Source: Micromonospora sp. C95 (GTDB lineage: Bacteria; Actinomycetota; Actinomycetes; Mycobacteriales; Micromonosporaceae). Taken from it: a DNA stretch of 40,014 nucleotides. Both the position numbers and the translations under genes were made by a program. The notes below the pieces were generated by a model. It was not told where the DNA came from and did no database searches. It worked only from the letters and a program-made list of their open reading frames with translations. The DNA lies in contig NZ_JAGPXT010000039.1 in NCBI RefSeq assembly GCF_018070465.1, positions 1 through 40,014 on the forward strand. Direction: 5' to 3'. Below, piece by piece: positions 21,601 through 27,984 of this stretch; within the stretch, counting starts at the first letter, position 1; each line of letters opens with the position of its first letter.

Positions 21601-22330
21601 CCGCGACGCTGACGCCACCGCTGGCCCCGGCGGGGCGCAGGTGTCCGTCGTCGTCCCGCAGATAGAGCAGCCCGAACGGGACGTCGAGCCGATGCCGGTC
21701 GAGCACCGCCGCCGTGACCTGGCCGAGTTCCTCGGTGCCGACCGGGTCGGCCAGTTCCGAGCCGAGTTCGGCCAGGGCGCGCAGCCGGCGTTCGCTGAGC
21801 ACCCGCCCGGTGGTCTCGCTGCAGATGCAGAGCACCCCGCTGATCGTGCCGTCGACGTCGCGGATCGGATCGTACGAGACGTCGAAGTAGACGTCCTCCA
21901 CGAAGCCGTGTCGATTGAGCAGGAAGTGATGGTCACGCGCCTGGTACGCCTCACCGCCGCGCAGCACGCCGGTCAGCAGCGGTTCGAGCACGTCCCAGGT
22001 CTCCGCCCAGTGCTCCCGCGCGGGCTCGCCCAGCACGGCCGGATGCTTGTCGCCGATGGTCGGCCGGTAGGCGTCATTGTAGAAGGCCAGCAGGTCCTCG
22101 CTCCAGAACATGGCGATCTGCGCCTTCGAGGCGAGCATCGTGCTGACGGCGTTGCCCAGCGAGGTGGGCCAGCGCTCCGGCGGACCCAGCGGACTTGCCG
22201 ACCAGTCGCGGTCACGCAACAGGGCGCCCATCTCGCCACCACCCGCGAATGCCGCCGTGAGCAGCGGCGACGTGCCATCTTCCGCTGCGGACGGCTGACC
22301 ACCGTCCATGCCCCCCTGGGCCGAGTTCAT
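18632..22330 (-). CDS. Hybrid histidine kinase / response regulator / SpoIIE phosphatase / RsbW-like protein
   Basis: A 1232-residue cytoplasmic signalling protein. PAS-like domain about 55-175; GAF 185-325; HisKA with SHEFRTP and phospho-His 355; HATPase_c with N-box Asn 468/472, DTGVGI 499-504 and GTGIGLAL 529-536. Receiver 635-745 with Asp 640/641, phospho-acceptor Asp 683, Ser 713 and Lys 735. A second GAF-like region 760-870; then a PP2C/SpoIIE phosphatase 875-1105 with metal ligands in GGDWYD (Asp 914), GDVVGKG (Asp 932), YTDG (Asp 1051) and RRDD (1097-1098). Last is an RsbW-like HATPase 1110-1230 with Asn 1157, DSG 1187-1189 and GRGLSLI. All active sites look intact. ATG 22330 has GGGAGG four bases upstream. 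It probably links a two-component input to sigma-factor partner switching. Confidence 0.93.
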   Translation of the reverse strand: MNSAQGGMDGGQPSAAEDGTSPLLTAAFAGGGEMGALLRDRDWSASPLGPPERWPTSLGNAVSTMLASKAQIAMFWSEDLLAFYNDAYRPTIGDKHPAVLGEPAREHWAETWDVLEPLLTGVLRGGEAYQARDHHFLLNRHGFVEDVYFDVSYDPIRDVDGTISGVLCICSETTGRVLSERRLRALAELGSELADPVGTEELGQVTAAVLDRHRLDVPFGLLYLRDDDGHLRPAGASGGVSVAADPPARLVELGAVGVGAVVATADLLGRVPPDAADEAVVLPISATNDPAGVLVLGMARRLPLTEDYRTFFELVAAQISRAVGKQRAYEQERARVAELAALDLAKTNFFANVSHEFRTPLTLVLGPLEDLLADPGLSEDHTERLTVMHRNALRLLKLVNTVLDFSRLESGRLVAHYEPTDLADYTSRVASTFRSATERAGLRLVVDCPPLAEPVFVDPDMWEKIVLNLVSNALKFTFEGQISIRVRAVDGAAQLEVSDTGVGIDARELPHVFERFHRVPGVRSRSHEGTGIGLALVRELVEMHGGRVSATSQLDVGSTFLVTVPFGVGHLQADRVADADHTEHTVREPRQAPLFVAETVQWTAAAGPAASRSTPTDAPTVPDAARPFAAVPAGRVLVVDDNPDLREHVTRLLVPTWEVSTAADGVEALRLATERAFDLVLTDVMMPRLDGFGLVAALRADPRTRYVPIVLLSARAGSAEEVAGLSVGADDYLTKPFSGQELTARVRANMALGQLRNQIIRRLRALADAAVAVNSARSTADVLQIAARHALSLAEAVRVVVSAGGARYEADAGGPSSVEPSFVLPLTGVADQPLGELRVWHPTAESADADEAALTQLARLVGVRMENAQLYEAEHRIATTLQHSFLPRSLPQLPGAVVASRYLPGSAEVEVGGDWYDVVARDDDELMLIIGDVVGKGVPAAAAMGQLRNALRAYVLEGFDPGESLTRLNRLVGSTESRSFATVFCLWFSPRTGRLRYASAGHPSPLLIRGDDVAFLHGRALGPPVGAIAGTEYETVSGELRAGDRLLLYTDGLIEDRQMGIDESLALLRADAARSGEHVADLIDAVVARVAGRPRRDDVAVLALEAVELNRFALRLPADPTRLSVLRKRLEDFLVAHRVGETDLFDLTVAVSEAAANAIEHPVDPMEPVIEIEVRIEDRTVVATVSDSGQWRESTGSGFRGRGLSLIRALGDLSVEQTTEGTRVTLRRALTA

Positions 22331-22376
22331 GCAGCCTCCCCGGCCGTGTCCTTACCGCGCCCGATCACCAAGTGCC

Positions 22377-22414
22377 CTGATCCGCCTTCTACCCAAACGG
22401 ATCAGCAACGTAAC
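22377..22414 (-). promoter_or_regulatory. Candidate SigB-type promoter inside an inverted repeat, upstream of the hybrid kinase
   Basis: On the minus strand GTTA (22414-22411), 16 bases and GGGTAG (22394-22389) approach the GNNT-N14-16-GGGTA pattern of actinobacterial stress sigma promoters, with an imperfect -35. CTGATCCG (22377-22384) and CGGATCAG (22398-22405) form an 8-bp inverted repeat whose 13-base centre contains the GGGTAG, so a repressor could sit on it. The start codon is about 55 bases downstream. Confidence 0.35.
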
Positions 22415-22504
22415 GCATACGAGGGTTCGGACGCTGTTCAGCTCCAGGTGAGCGTCGGCGCCGGCCCGATCGACCGCCGCCGGTCACCTTCAGTGAAGGC
22501 GCGA

Positions 22505-23278
22505 TCACAGTGGGGTGACGTACGCGCCGGTGATGCCGCCGTCGACAACGAACTGCGCGGCGGTCATGAACGAGGCGTCGTCGCTGGCCAGAAAGGCCAC
22601 CGCGGCGGCGATCTCGGTCGGTTCACCGAACCGCCCCATCGGCACGTGCACCAGCCGACGGGCGGCGCGCTCCGGATCGGCCGCGAACAGCTCGCGCAGC
22701 AGCGGCGTGGCCACCGGCCCCGGACAGAGGGCATTGACCCGGATGCCCTCCCGGGCGAACTGCACACCCAGTTCCCGGGTGAGCGCCAGCACCCCGCCCT
22801 TGCTCGCGGTGTACGCGATCTGGGACGTCGCCGCGCCCATCAACGCCACGAAGGAGGCGGTGTTGATGATCGAGCCCCGGCCCTGCCGGCGCATGTGCGG
22901 GATGACGTGCTTACAGCAGAGGTAGACGCTCGTGGTGTTGACCCGCAGCACCCGTTCCCAGGCGTCCAGCCCGGTCTCCAGGATGGAGTCGTCGTCCGGC
23001 GGGGAGATGCCGGCGTTGTTGAACGCCACGTCCACCCGCCCGTACCGCTCGACCACCCCGTCGAAGAGGTCGCGTACCGCCGGCTCGTCGGCCACGTCGG
23101 CCGCGACGAAGCTCCCGCCCACCTCGTCGGCGGCCCGCTGGCCGGCCTCGATGTCCACGTCGACGCAGACCACCCGGGCCCCCTCGGCGGCGAACCGCCG
23201 CACGGTGGCCAGCCCGATACCGCTGGCCGCGCCGGTCACCACGGCCACCCGGTCCCGCAACCGTCCCGGCATGCTCAC
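22505..23278 (-). CDS. Short-chain dehydrogenase/reductase
   Basis: A 257-residue classical SDR. NAD(P)-binding TGAASGIG (15-22), Asp at the end of strand 2 (CVDVD) favouring NAD, NNAG (87-90), catalytic Ser 142, Tyr 156 and Lys 160 (YTASK), and the C-terminal VDGGIT. ATG 23278 overlaps the aldehyde dehydrogenase stop by ATGA, so it is the third gene of the ligase - aldehyde dehydrogenase - SDR operon. It could oxidise or reduce an alcohol or aldehyde intermediate of the same pathway. The usual automatic name 3-oxoacyl-ACP reductase would not be informative. Substrate unknown. Confidence 0.92.
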   Translation of the reverse strand: MSMPGRLRDRVAVVTGAASGIGLATVRRFAAEGARVVCVDVDIEAGQRAADEVGGSFVAADVADEPAVRDLFDGVVERYGRVDVAFNNAGISPPDDDSILETGLDAWERVLRVNTTSVYLCCKHVIPHMRRQGRGSIINTASFVALMGAATSQIAYTASKGGVLALTRELGVQFAREGIRVNALCPGPVATPLLRELFAADPERAARRLVHVPMGRFGEPTEIAAAVAFLASDDASFMTAAQFVVDGGITGAYVTPL

Positions 23279-24630
23279 TCCTCGGTGCTGACGAAGACGT
23301 TCTTGACGTCGGTGAACGCGAGCAGGGCGTCCGGCCCCAGTTCCCGGCCCAGGCCGGAGCGCTTCATCCCGCCGAACGGCGTCCAGTACCGCACCGAGGA
23401 GTGGGAGTTGACGCTCAGGTTGCCGGCCTCGACGGCCCGGGCCACCCGCAGCGCCCGGCCCACGTCCCGGGTCCAGATCGAGCCGGAGAGACCGTACTCG
23501 GTGTCGTTGGCCAGCCGGACGGCGTCGGCCTCGTCGTCGAACGGCAGCACCGATACGACCGGGCCGAAGATCTCCTCCCGCCAGTGGCGGTCGCCGGGCG
23601 AGTCGGCGAGCAGCACCGTCGGGGCGTACCAGTAGCCGGGGCCGTCGGGTCGGGAGCCGGTGAACGCCACCCGCGAACCGTCGACGTACCCGGCGACCCG
23701 GTCCCGCTGCCCGGCCGAGATCAGCGGTCCCATCTCGGTGCGCTCGTCGGCCGGGTCACCGACCCGGAAGGCGCGCACCGCCGGTTCGAGCAGTTCGAGG
23801 AAACGGTCGTACACCCCGCGCTGCACCAGGATCCGGGACCGGGCGCAGCAGTCCTGGCCGGCGTTGTCGAAGACGGCGTACGGCGCGCTGGCGGCGGCCC
23901 GCTCCAGGTCGGCGTCGGCGAAGACCAGGTTCGCCGACTTGCCGCCCAACTCCAGGGTCAGCCGCTTCACCTGACTCGCGCAGCCGGCCATGATCCGGGT
24001 GCCGACCTCGGTGGAGCCGGTGAAGCAGATCTTGCGTACCGCCGGGTGGCTGACGAACCGTTCGCCCACCACCTCCCCCCGTCCGGGCAGCACGGTGAAC
24101 ACGCCCTCCGGCAGCCCCGCCTGGTCGGCCAACTCGGCCAGCCGCAGCGCGGTCAACGGCGTCAGCTCGGCGGGTTTGAGCACCACCGTGTTGCCGGCGG
24201 CCAGCGCGGGAGCGAAGCCCCAGGCGGCGATGGGCATGGGGAAGTTCCACGGCACGATCACCCCGACCACGCCGAGCGGTTCGTGGAAGGTGACGTCAAG
24301 CCCGCCCGGCACCGGGATCTGCCGCCCGGTGAGTCGCTCCGGCGCCCCCGCGTAGTAGTCCAGCACGTCCCGGACGTTTCCCGCCTCCCACCGCGCGTTG
24401 CCGATGGTGTGCCCCGCGTTGGCGACCTCCAGCCGCGCCAACTCCTCCAGGTGCGCGTCCACCACCGCGGCGAACCGCCGCAACACCCGCCCCCGCTCCC
24501 CCGCGCTCACCCCCCGCCACCGCTCAAACGCCCGCCCCGCCCGCTCGACCGCCGCATCCACCTCCCCCACCGAGCTGTCCGCGACCTCCCCCAACACCAC
24601 CCCACGAGCCGGATCCCATACCTCACCCAC
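23275..24630 (-). CDS. NAD(P)-dependent aldehyde dehydrogenase
   Basis: A 451-residue ALDH-superfamily enzyme that oxidises an aldehyde to an acid. PWNFP (127-131), Lys 152 in VLKPAELTP, FTGSTEVG (203-210), Glu 227 in LELGG, catalytic Cys 261 in GQDCCARSR, EEIFGPVVSV, and the C-terminal PFGGMKRSGLGRELG are all present. GTG 24630 starts at MGEVWDPARG, matching the NPATGEVI strand, so the first 20-30 residues of most family members are missing. An in-frame stop lies two codons upstream and an inverted repeat lies just beyond. Coupled to a glutamine-synthetase-like ligase, it is plausibly a gamma-glutamyl-aminoaldehyde dehydrogenase of a PuuC-type or ethanolamine route. Confidence 0.92.
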   Translation of the reverse strand: MGEVWDPARGVVLGEVADSSVGEVDAAVERAGRAFERWRGVSAGERGRVLRRFAAVVDAHLEELARLEVANAGHTIGNARWEAGNVRDVLDYYAGAPERLTGRQIPVPGGLDVTFHEPLGVVGVIVPWNFPMPIAAWGFAPALAAGNTVVLKPAELTPLTALRLAELADQAGLPEGVFTVLPGRGEVVGERFVSHPAVRKICFTGSTEVGTRIMAGCASQVKRLTLELGGKSANLVFADADLERAAASAPYAVFDNAGQDCCARSRILVQRGVYDRFLELLEPAVRAFRVGDPADERTEMGPLISAGQRDRVAGYVDGSRVAFTGSRPDGPGYWYAPTVLLADSPGDRHWREEIFGPVVSVLPFDDEADAVRLANDTEYGLSGSIWTRDVGRALRVARAVEAGNLSVNSHSSVRYWTPFGGMKRSGLGRELGPDALLAFTDVKNVFVSTEE

Positions 24631-24653
24631 CCACCCTCACCCCACCCACTCCT

Positions 24654-24727
24654 CGCGATCTTGCACTTTCTGTCGGGACAAAATCGGCATACCACCGCAA
24701 GTCAGCGACCAAAAGTGCAAGATCGCG
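24654..24727. repeat. 74-bp inverted-repeat element inside the amine operon
   Basis: CGCGATCTTGCACTTT (24654-24669) and its exact reverse complement (24712-24727) flank 42 bases that pair further (GTCG 24672-24675 with CGAC 24706-24709). It fills most of the gap between the ligase stop (24749) and the aldehyde dehydrogenase start (24630) and is distinctly AT-richer than the genes. It resembles a dispersed palindromic element or attenuator. No transposase is present. Confidence 0.8.
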
Positions 24728-24748
24728 GAGAAGGTGGGGTGGTGGGGG

Positions 24749-26113
24749 TCAGAGGCGTTCGAAGCCACGGGTGAGTTCCCAGTCGGTGACGGCGGCGTCG
24801 AAGGCGGCCAGCTCGACGCGGGCCATGTTGGCGTAGTGGGCCACCACCTCGGCGCCGAAGGCTTCGCGGGCCACCGTCGAGCCTTCCCAGAGGGTGAGGG
24901 CGTCGCGGAGGGTGCCGGGGACGCGATCGGCGCTCGGGTCGTCGTACGCGTTGCCGGTGCACTCCTCGGCCAGGTCCAACTCGTTCTCGATGCCGTGCAG
25001 CGCGCCCGCCACCAGGGCCGCGATCGCCAGGTACGGGTTGACGTCGGCGCCCGGCACCCGGTTCTCCACCCGCATGCCCTGACCGTGGCCCACCAGCCGC
25101 AGCGCGCAAGTGCGGTTGTCGGTGCCCCAGCGCAGCGCGGTCGGGGCGAACGAACCCGGCTGGTAACGCTTGTAGGAGTTGACGTTCGGCGCGAAGAGCA
25201 GGCTCATCTCCCGCATCGTGGCGAGCAGCCCGGCGAGCACCCGCTGCCCGGTCGGGCTCAGGTGCGCCGGCCCGTCACCGAGCATGGCCGAGCCACCGGC
25301 AGCATCGCGCAGCGAGAAGTGGATGTGGCAGGAGTTTCCCTCGCGCTCGTTCGGCTTGGCCATGAACGTGATCGACATGCCCTCCTGGGCGGCGATCTCC
25401 TTCGCCCCGTTCTTGTAGATGACGTGATGGTCGGCGCAGGCCACCGCCTCGTCGTAGCGGAAGGCGATCTCGTGCTGGCCGAGGTTGCACTCCCCCTTGG
25501 CGCTCTCCGGCACCAGACCCGCGCCGGCCATCTCGGTGCGGATGCGGCGCAGCAGCGGCTCCACCCGGGCGGTGCCGAGCAACGAGTAGTCCACGTTGTA
25601 CTGGTTGGCCGGGGTCAGCTCCCGGTAGCCGCTCCGCCACGCCTGCTCGTACGAGTCCCGGAACAGCACGAACTCCAGCTCGGTGCCGGCGTACGCGGTC
25701 AACCCGTGCGCGGCGAGCCGGTCCAACTGCCGACGCAGGATCTGCCGCGGCGAGGCGATCACCGGACCGGTGCCGTCAAGCCACTCCAGGTCGGCCAGGA
25801 GCAGTGCCGTCCCAGGCTGCCACGGCACCCGGCGCAGGGTGCCGAAGTCCGGCTTCATCGCGAAGTCGCCGTAGCCGCGTTCCCAGCTCGACATCGCGTA
25901 CCCGTCGACGGTGTTCATGTCCACGTCGACGGCGAGCAGGTAGTTGCACCCCTCGCTGCCGTTCGCGACGACCTGGTCGAGGAAGTACGGGGCGTGGAAC
26001 CGTTTGCCCTGCAACCGGCCCTGCATGTCGACCAGGGCCAGCACCACCGTGTCGACTTCGCCCTCGGCGACGGCGACCCGCAGTTGCTCCAACGTGAGCG
26101 GCGGCTTTCTCAT
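24749..26113 (-). CDS. Glutamine-synthetase-family gamma-glutamyl amine ligase
   Basis: A 454-residue GS-fold ligase. The beta-Grasp N-terminus (VDTVVLALVDMQGRLQGKRFHAPYF) precedes a catalytic domain with GTELEFVLF, ECNLGQHEIAFRY, CHIHFSL, NSYKRYQPGSFAPTALRWGTDNRTCALRL and NPYLAIAALVAGALHGIE. It lacks the adenylylation-loop style of GlnA1 and is better placed with PuuA/GlnA3/GlnA4 enzymes, which glutamylate putrescine, polyamines or ethanolamine. In Streptomyces coelicolor, as I recall, glnA4 sits beside an aldehyde dehydrogenase and an oxidoreductase, like this operon. Which amine is used cannot be told from sequence by eye. ATG 26113 has GGAGG seven bases upstream and a good promoter lies just before it. 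Confidence 0.88.
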   Translation of the reverse strand: MRKPPLTLEQLRVAVAEGEVDTVVLALVDMQGRLQGKRFHAPYFLDQVVANGSEGCNYLLAVDVDMNTVDGYAMSSWERGYGDFAMKPDFGTLRRVPWQPGTALLLADLEWLDGTGPVIASPRQILRRQLDRLAAHGLTAYAGTELEFVLFRDSYEQAWRSGYRELTPANQYNVDYSLLGTARVEPLLRRIRTEMAGAGLVPESAKGECNLGQHEIAFRYDEAVACADHHVIYKNGAKEIAAQEGMSITFMAKPNEREGNSCHIHFSLRDAAGGSAMLGDGPAHLSPTGQRVLAGLLATMREMSLLFAPNVNSYKRYQPGSFAPTALRWGTDNRTCALRLVGHGQGMRVENRVPGADVNPYLAIAALVAGALHGIENELDLAEECTGNAYDDPSADRVPGTLRDALTLWEGSTVAREAFGAEVVAHYANMARVELAAFDAAVTDWELTRGFERL

Positions 26114-26133
26114 CCGCGAGCCTCCATCACCAA

Positions 26134-26162
26134 GGTCTACCGGCCCAGCCGATCACCGTCAA
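26134..26162 (-). promoter_or_regulatory. Housekeeping-type promoter of the amine operon
   Basis: TTGACG (26162-26157, minus), a 17-base spacer and TAGACC (26139-26134) lie before the ligase gene. Transcription should start near 26127, giving a leader of about 14 bases that contains the GGAGG. The -35 overlaps the stop codon of yciI. Confidence 0.6.
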
Positions 26163-26467
26163 TAAGATGCTCCGCCCGTACCCCCATCCGATCCCCCGGC
26201 AAACCGTCCGGGACCGACGACGGGTCGCCACCCGCGCACCGCCACGACGCGGACACCGGCGGTGGTGAAGTAGGGATCCTCGGCCAGCAGCCGGTCGACC
26301 TCCGCCCGGTCGCCGGTGAAGACCAGCAACGCGCCGGAGTCGTCGTCCCAGGGGCCGGCGAGGAGCAGCGCACCCTGCTCGTGCAGCGCCCGCAGGCGGT
26401 CCCGGTGTGCCGGTCGGGCCGCCAGCCGGGCAGGCTCGTCGGTGAAGGAGAGTTCCACACAGATCAT
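26159..26467 (-). CDS. YciI-like protein
   Basis: A 102-residue protein of the YciI (dimeric alpha+beta barrel) family: MICVELSFTDEPARLAARPAHRDRLRALHEQGALLLAGPWDDDSGALLVFTGDRAEVDRLLAEDPYFTTAGVRVVAVRGWRPVVG. The HRDRL segment and the DPY...V motif near the end are typical. YciI proteins carry a conserved His-Asp pair and are suspected enzymes of unknown reaction. ATG 26467 has no Shine-Dalgarno but a TACGCT seven bases upstream, so a leaderless mRNA is likely. It is divergent from the Crp/Fnr gene across 60 bases and its stop overlaps the -35 of the ligase promoter. Confidence 0.85.
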   Translation of the reverse strand: MICVELSFTDEPARLAARPAHRDRLRALHEQGALLLAGPWDDDSGALLVFTGDRAEVDRLLAEDPYFTTAGVRVVAVRGWRPVVGPGRFAGGSDGGTGGASY

Positions 26468-26474
26468 GGCGAGG

Positions 26475-26520
26475 AGCGTAGGGACCAGACGGGTCGGACG
26501 GCTGTATCCCGCGATACGCT
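26475..26520. promoter_or_regulatory. Divergent leaderless promoters with a shared dyad between yciI and the Crp/Fnr gene
   Basis: Minus TACGCT (26480-26475) lies seven bases before the yciI ATG, and plus TACGCT (26515-26520) lies seven bases before the regulator's ATG. The two promoters therefore mirror each other, including CC after each hexamer. The dyad GTATC-CCGC-GATAC (26504-26517) overlaps the regulator's -10 and covers the expected -35 zone of yciI, a good place for autoregulation. Confidence 0.6.
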
Positions 26521-26527
26521 CCACGGG

Positions 26528-27190
26528 ATGGACCGGGCGGAACTGGCGGCGGTGCCGCTGTTCTCGATGCTCGACGAGGCACGCCTGGCGTCGCTCGCCA
26601 CCGAATGTCCGCCCCGCGACCTCCCCCGGGGTGCCACCGCCGCCCGGGTCGGCGAGCCGGCCCGGCACCTCGTCGTTGTGCTCTGCGGGACACTCTCGGC
26701 CGGCTACGACACCAGCCACGGCTCGCACGTCCGATTCGCGACGGTGACCGGCCCGTGCGCGGTCGACAAGGCCGCCGTGCTCGGCGGCGGATCGCACACG
26801 GCGACGTGGACCGCGTCGACCGCCTGCCGGATCCGCCTGCTGCCGGCGGTTCTCCTGCGAGATCTCATCGATCAAGTGCCGGCGCTCCGCGACCACGTCC
26901 TACGCCACCTCGCCGACCAGGTGCACCGCGACCGTCGAACCCAGGTCCGCCGCGCCGCGCCGCAGCCCGTCGCGCGGGTCGCCGCCTGGCTCGCCGAATC
27001 CATCCGTACCCGGGGCAGCCGGATCACCCTGCCCGGGGCGCAGCAGGGACTGGGTGAGGAGGTCGGGCTGTCCCGGGTGACCGTCAACCGCGCGCTACAG
27101 GTCCTCGTCGGTGCGGGCGCCATCCGGGTCGAGCCCGGCACCATCATCGTGTTGGACCCGAGCCGCCTCACCGACTGGGACGGCGGGTAG
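26528..27190 (+). CDS. Crp/Fnr family transcriptional regulator
   Basis: A 220-residue regulator with an N-terminal cyclic-nucleotide-binding-like beta barrel (PLFSMLDEARLASLATEC ... LVVVLCGTLSAG ...), a dimerisation helix near 110-135, and a C-terminal winged helix (about 150-210) with GLGEEVGLSRVTVNRALQVLVGAGAIRV as recognition region. The barrel has diverged: the phosphate-binding cassette of CRP (GExAL...R) is not visible, so cAMP binding is doubtful. Four Cys (27, 53, 77, 100) are present but not in FNR spacing. ATG 26528 is preceded by a -10-like element and no ribosome binding site. It probably controls itself and the divergent yciI. Confidence 0.88.
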   Translation: MDRAELAAVPLFSMLDEARLASLATECPPRDLPRGATAARVGEPARHLVVVLCGTLSAGYDTSHGSHVRFATVTGPCAVDKAAVLGGGSHTATWTASTACRIRLLPAVLLRDLIDQVPALRDHVLRHLADQVHRDRRTQVRRAAPQPVARVAAWLAESIRTRGSRITLPGAQQGLGEEVGLSRVTVNRALQVLVGAGAIRVEPGTIIVLDPSRLTDWDGG

Positions 27191-27406
27191 GCGCGTCAGG
27201 GCGCAATTGCGTTGCCGGCGCGGCTCGCGTACCCCATCCTTGGGCTTGTGACCAGGCCCGATCGCGACGGGCCGACCACCGGGCCCTCGGAACGGCCCGG
27301 CCGCCGTGGCGGCGCGGGAAAGCGTCACCTCTCTCTCGGGTACGGCGTCGCGCCCTACCCCGACTCCGCCCCGCGCCGCTTCGGTCAGCACCGGTGCCCC
27401 GACCGG

Positions 27407-27907
27407 TCAGGCCATCACCAGGCCGGCCACCCACAGGGCACCGATCACCATTCCCGACAGGAACTCGACAAGCATCGACAGCCCGGCGGCGGCGACCGCC
27501 TGTTTCGTTGCCGGCCAGGCGAGTCGGGTGTCGCCGAGCCGCAGCCGCTCCATCGCGAAGATCCCGCCGACGAAGCCGATGACCAGCCCGACCACCGGGA
27601 TGACGAAGAAGCCGACCAGACCGAGCACCGCACCGGCGAGCAGCGACGTGGTCGGCACCCCGGCCCGCTTGAGGTTGCGGCCAGGCCAGGCGTACTTCAC
27701 GACGGTGCCGGCCACGGCGACAAGCGTCGCGGCGGCGAGCACCAGCCACCGGCCGGGCCCGGCGTCGCCGAACAGGCTCCACACCAGTACGCCGCCCCAG
27801 CACAGCGGCAGCGCCGGTAGTCCGGGCACCACCACCCCGGCCAATCCGGCAAGGATGGCCAGCGCGGTGATCACCGACACCGCGGCGCCCGTGTCGGTCA
27901 GGCTCAC
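27407..27907 (-). CDS. DUF456 membrane protein
   Basis: A 166-residue protein with about five hydrophobic segments and the DUF456 pattern: LAGVVVPGLPALPLCWGGVLVWSL near the start, then YAWPGRNLKRAGVPTTSLLAGAVLGLVGFFVIPVVGLVIGFVGGIFAMERLRLGD. The Gly-rich helix pairs recall small glycine-zipper membrane proteins; function unknown. GTG 27907 has GGGAG five bases upstream. The 216-base gap to the Crp/Fnr gene shows nothing clear. On the upstream side GGGAA/TTCCC (27938-27954) may be a weak hairpin at the end of the GGDEF-EAL gene. Confidence 0.88.
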   Translation of the reverse strand: MSLTDTGAAVSVITALAILAGLAGVVVPGLPALPLCWGGVLVWSLFGDAGPGRWLVLAAATLVAVAGTVVKYAWPGRNLKRAGVPTTSLLAGAVLGLVGFFVIPVVGLVIGFVGGIFAMERLRLGDTRLAWPATKQAVAAAGLSMLVEFLSGMVIGALWVAGLVMA

Positions 27908-27984
27908 GTCGACTCCCGTTGACTCGGCAGATCAGTTGGGAAGGGGCCGTTCCCCTACCCAGGCGTTGACACCGGTGCCCTTCC

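Noticed and set aside
20621..23635. 1004-codon plus-strand open frame
   Set aside because: It is the shadow of the hybrid kinase and SDR genes, with no motif and no plausible start signal.
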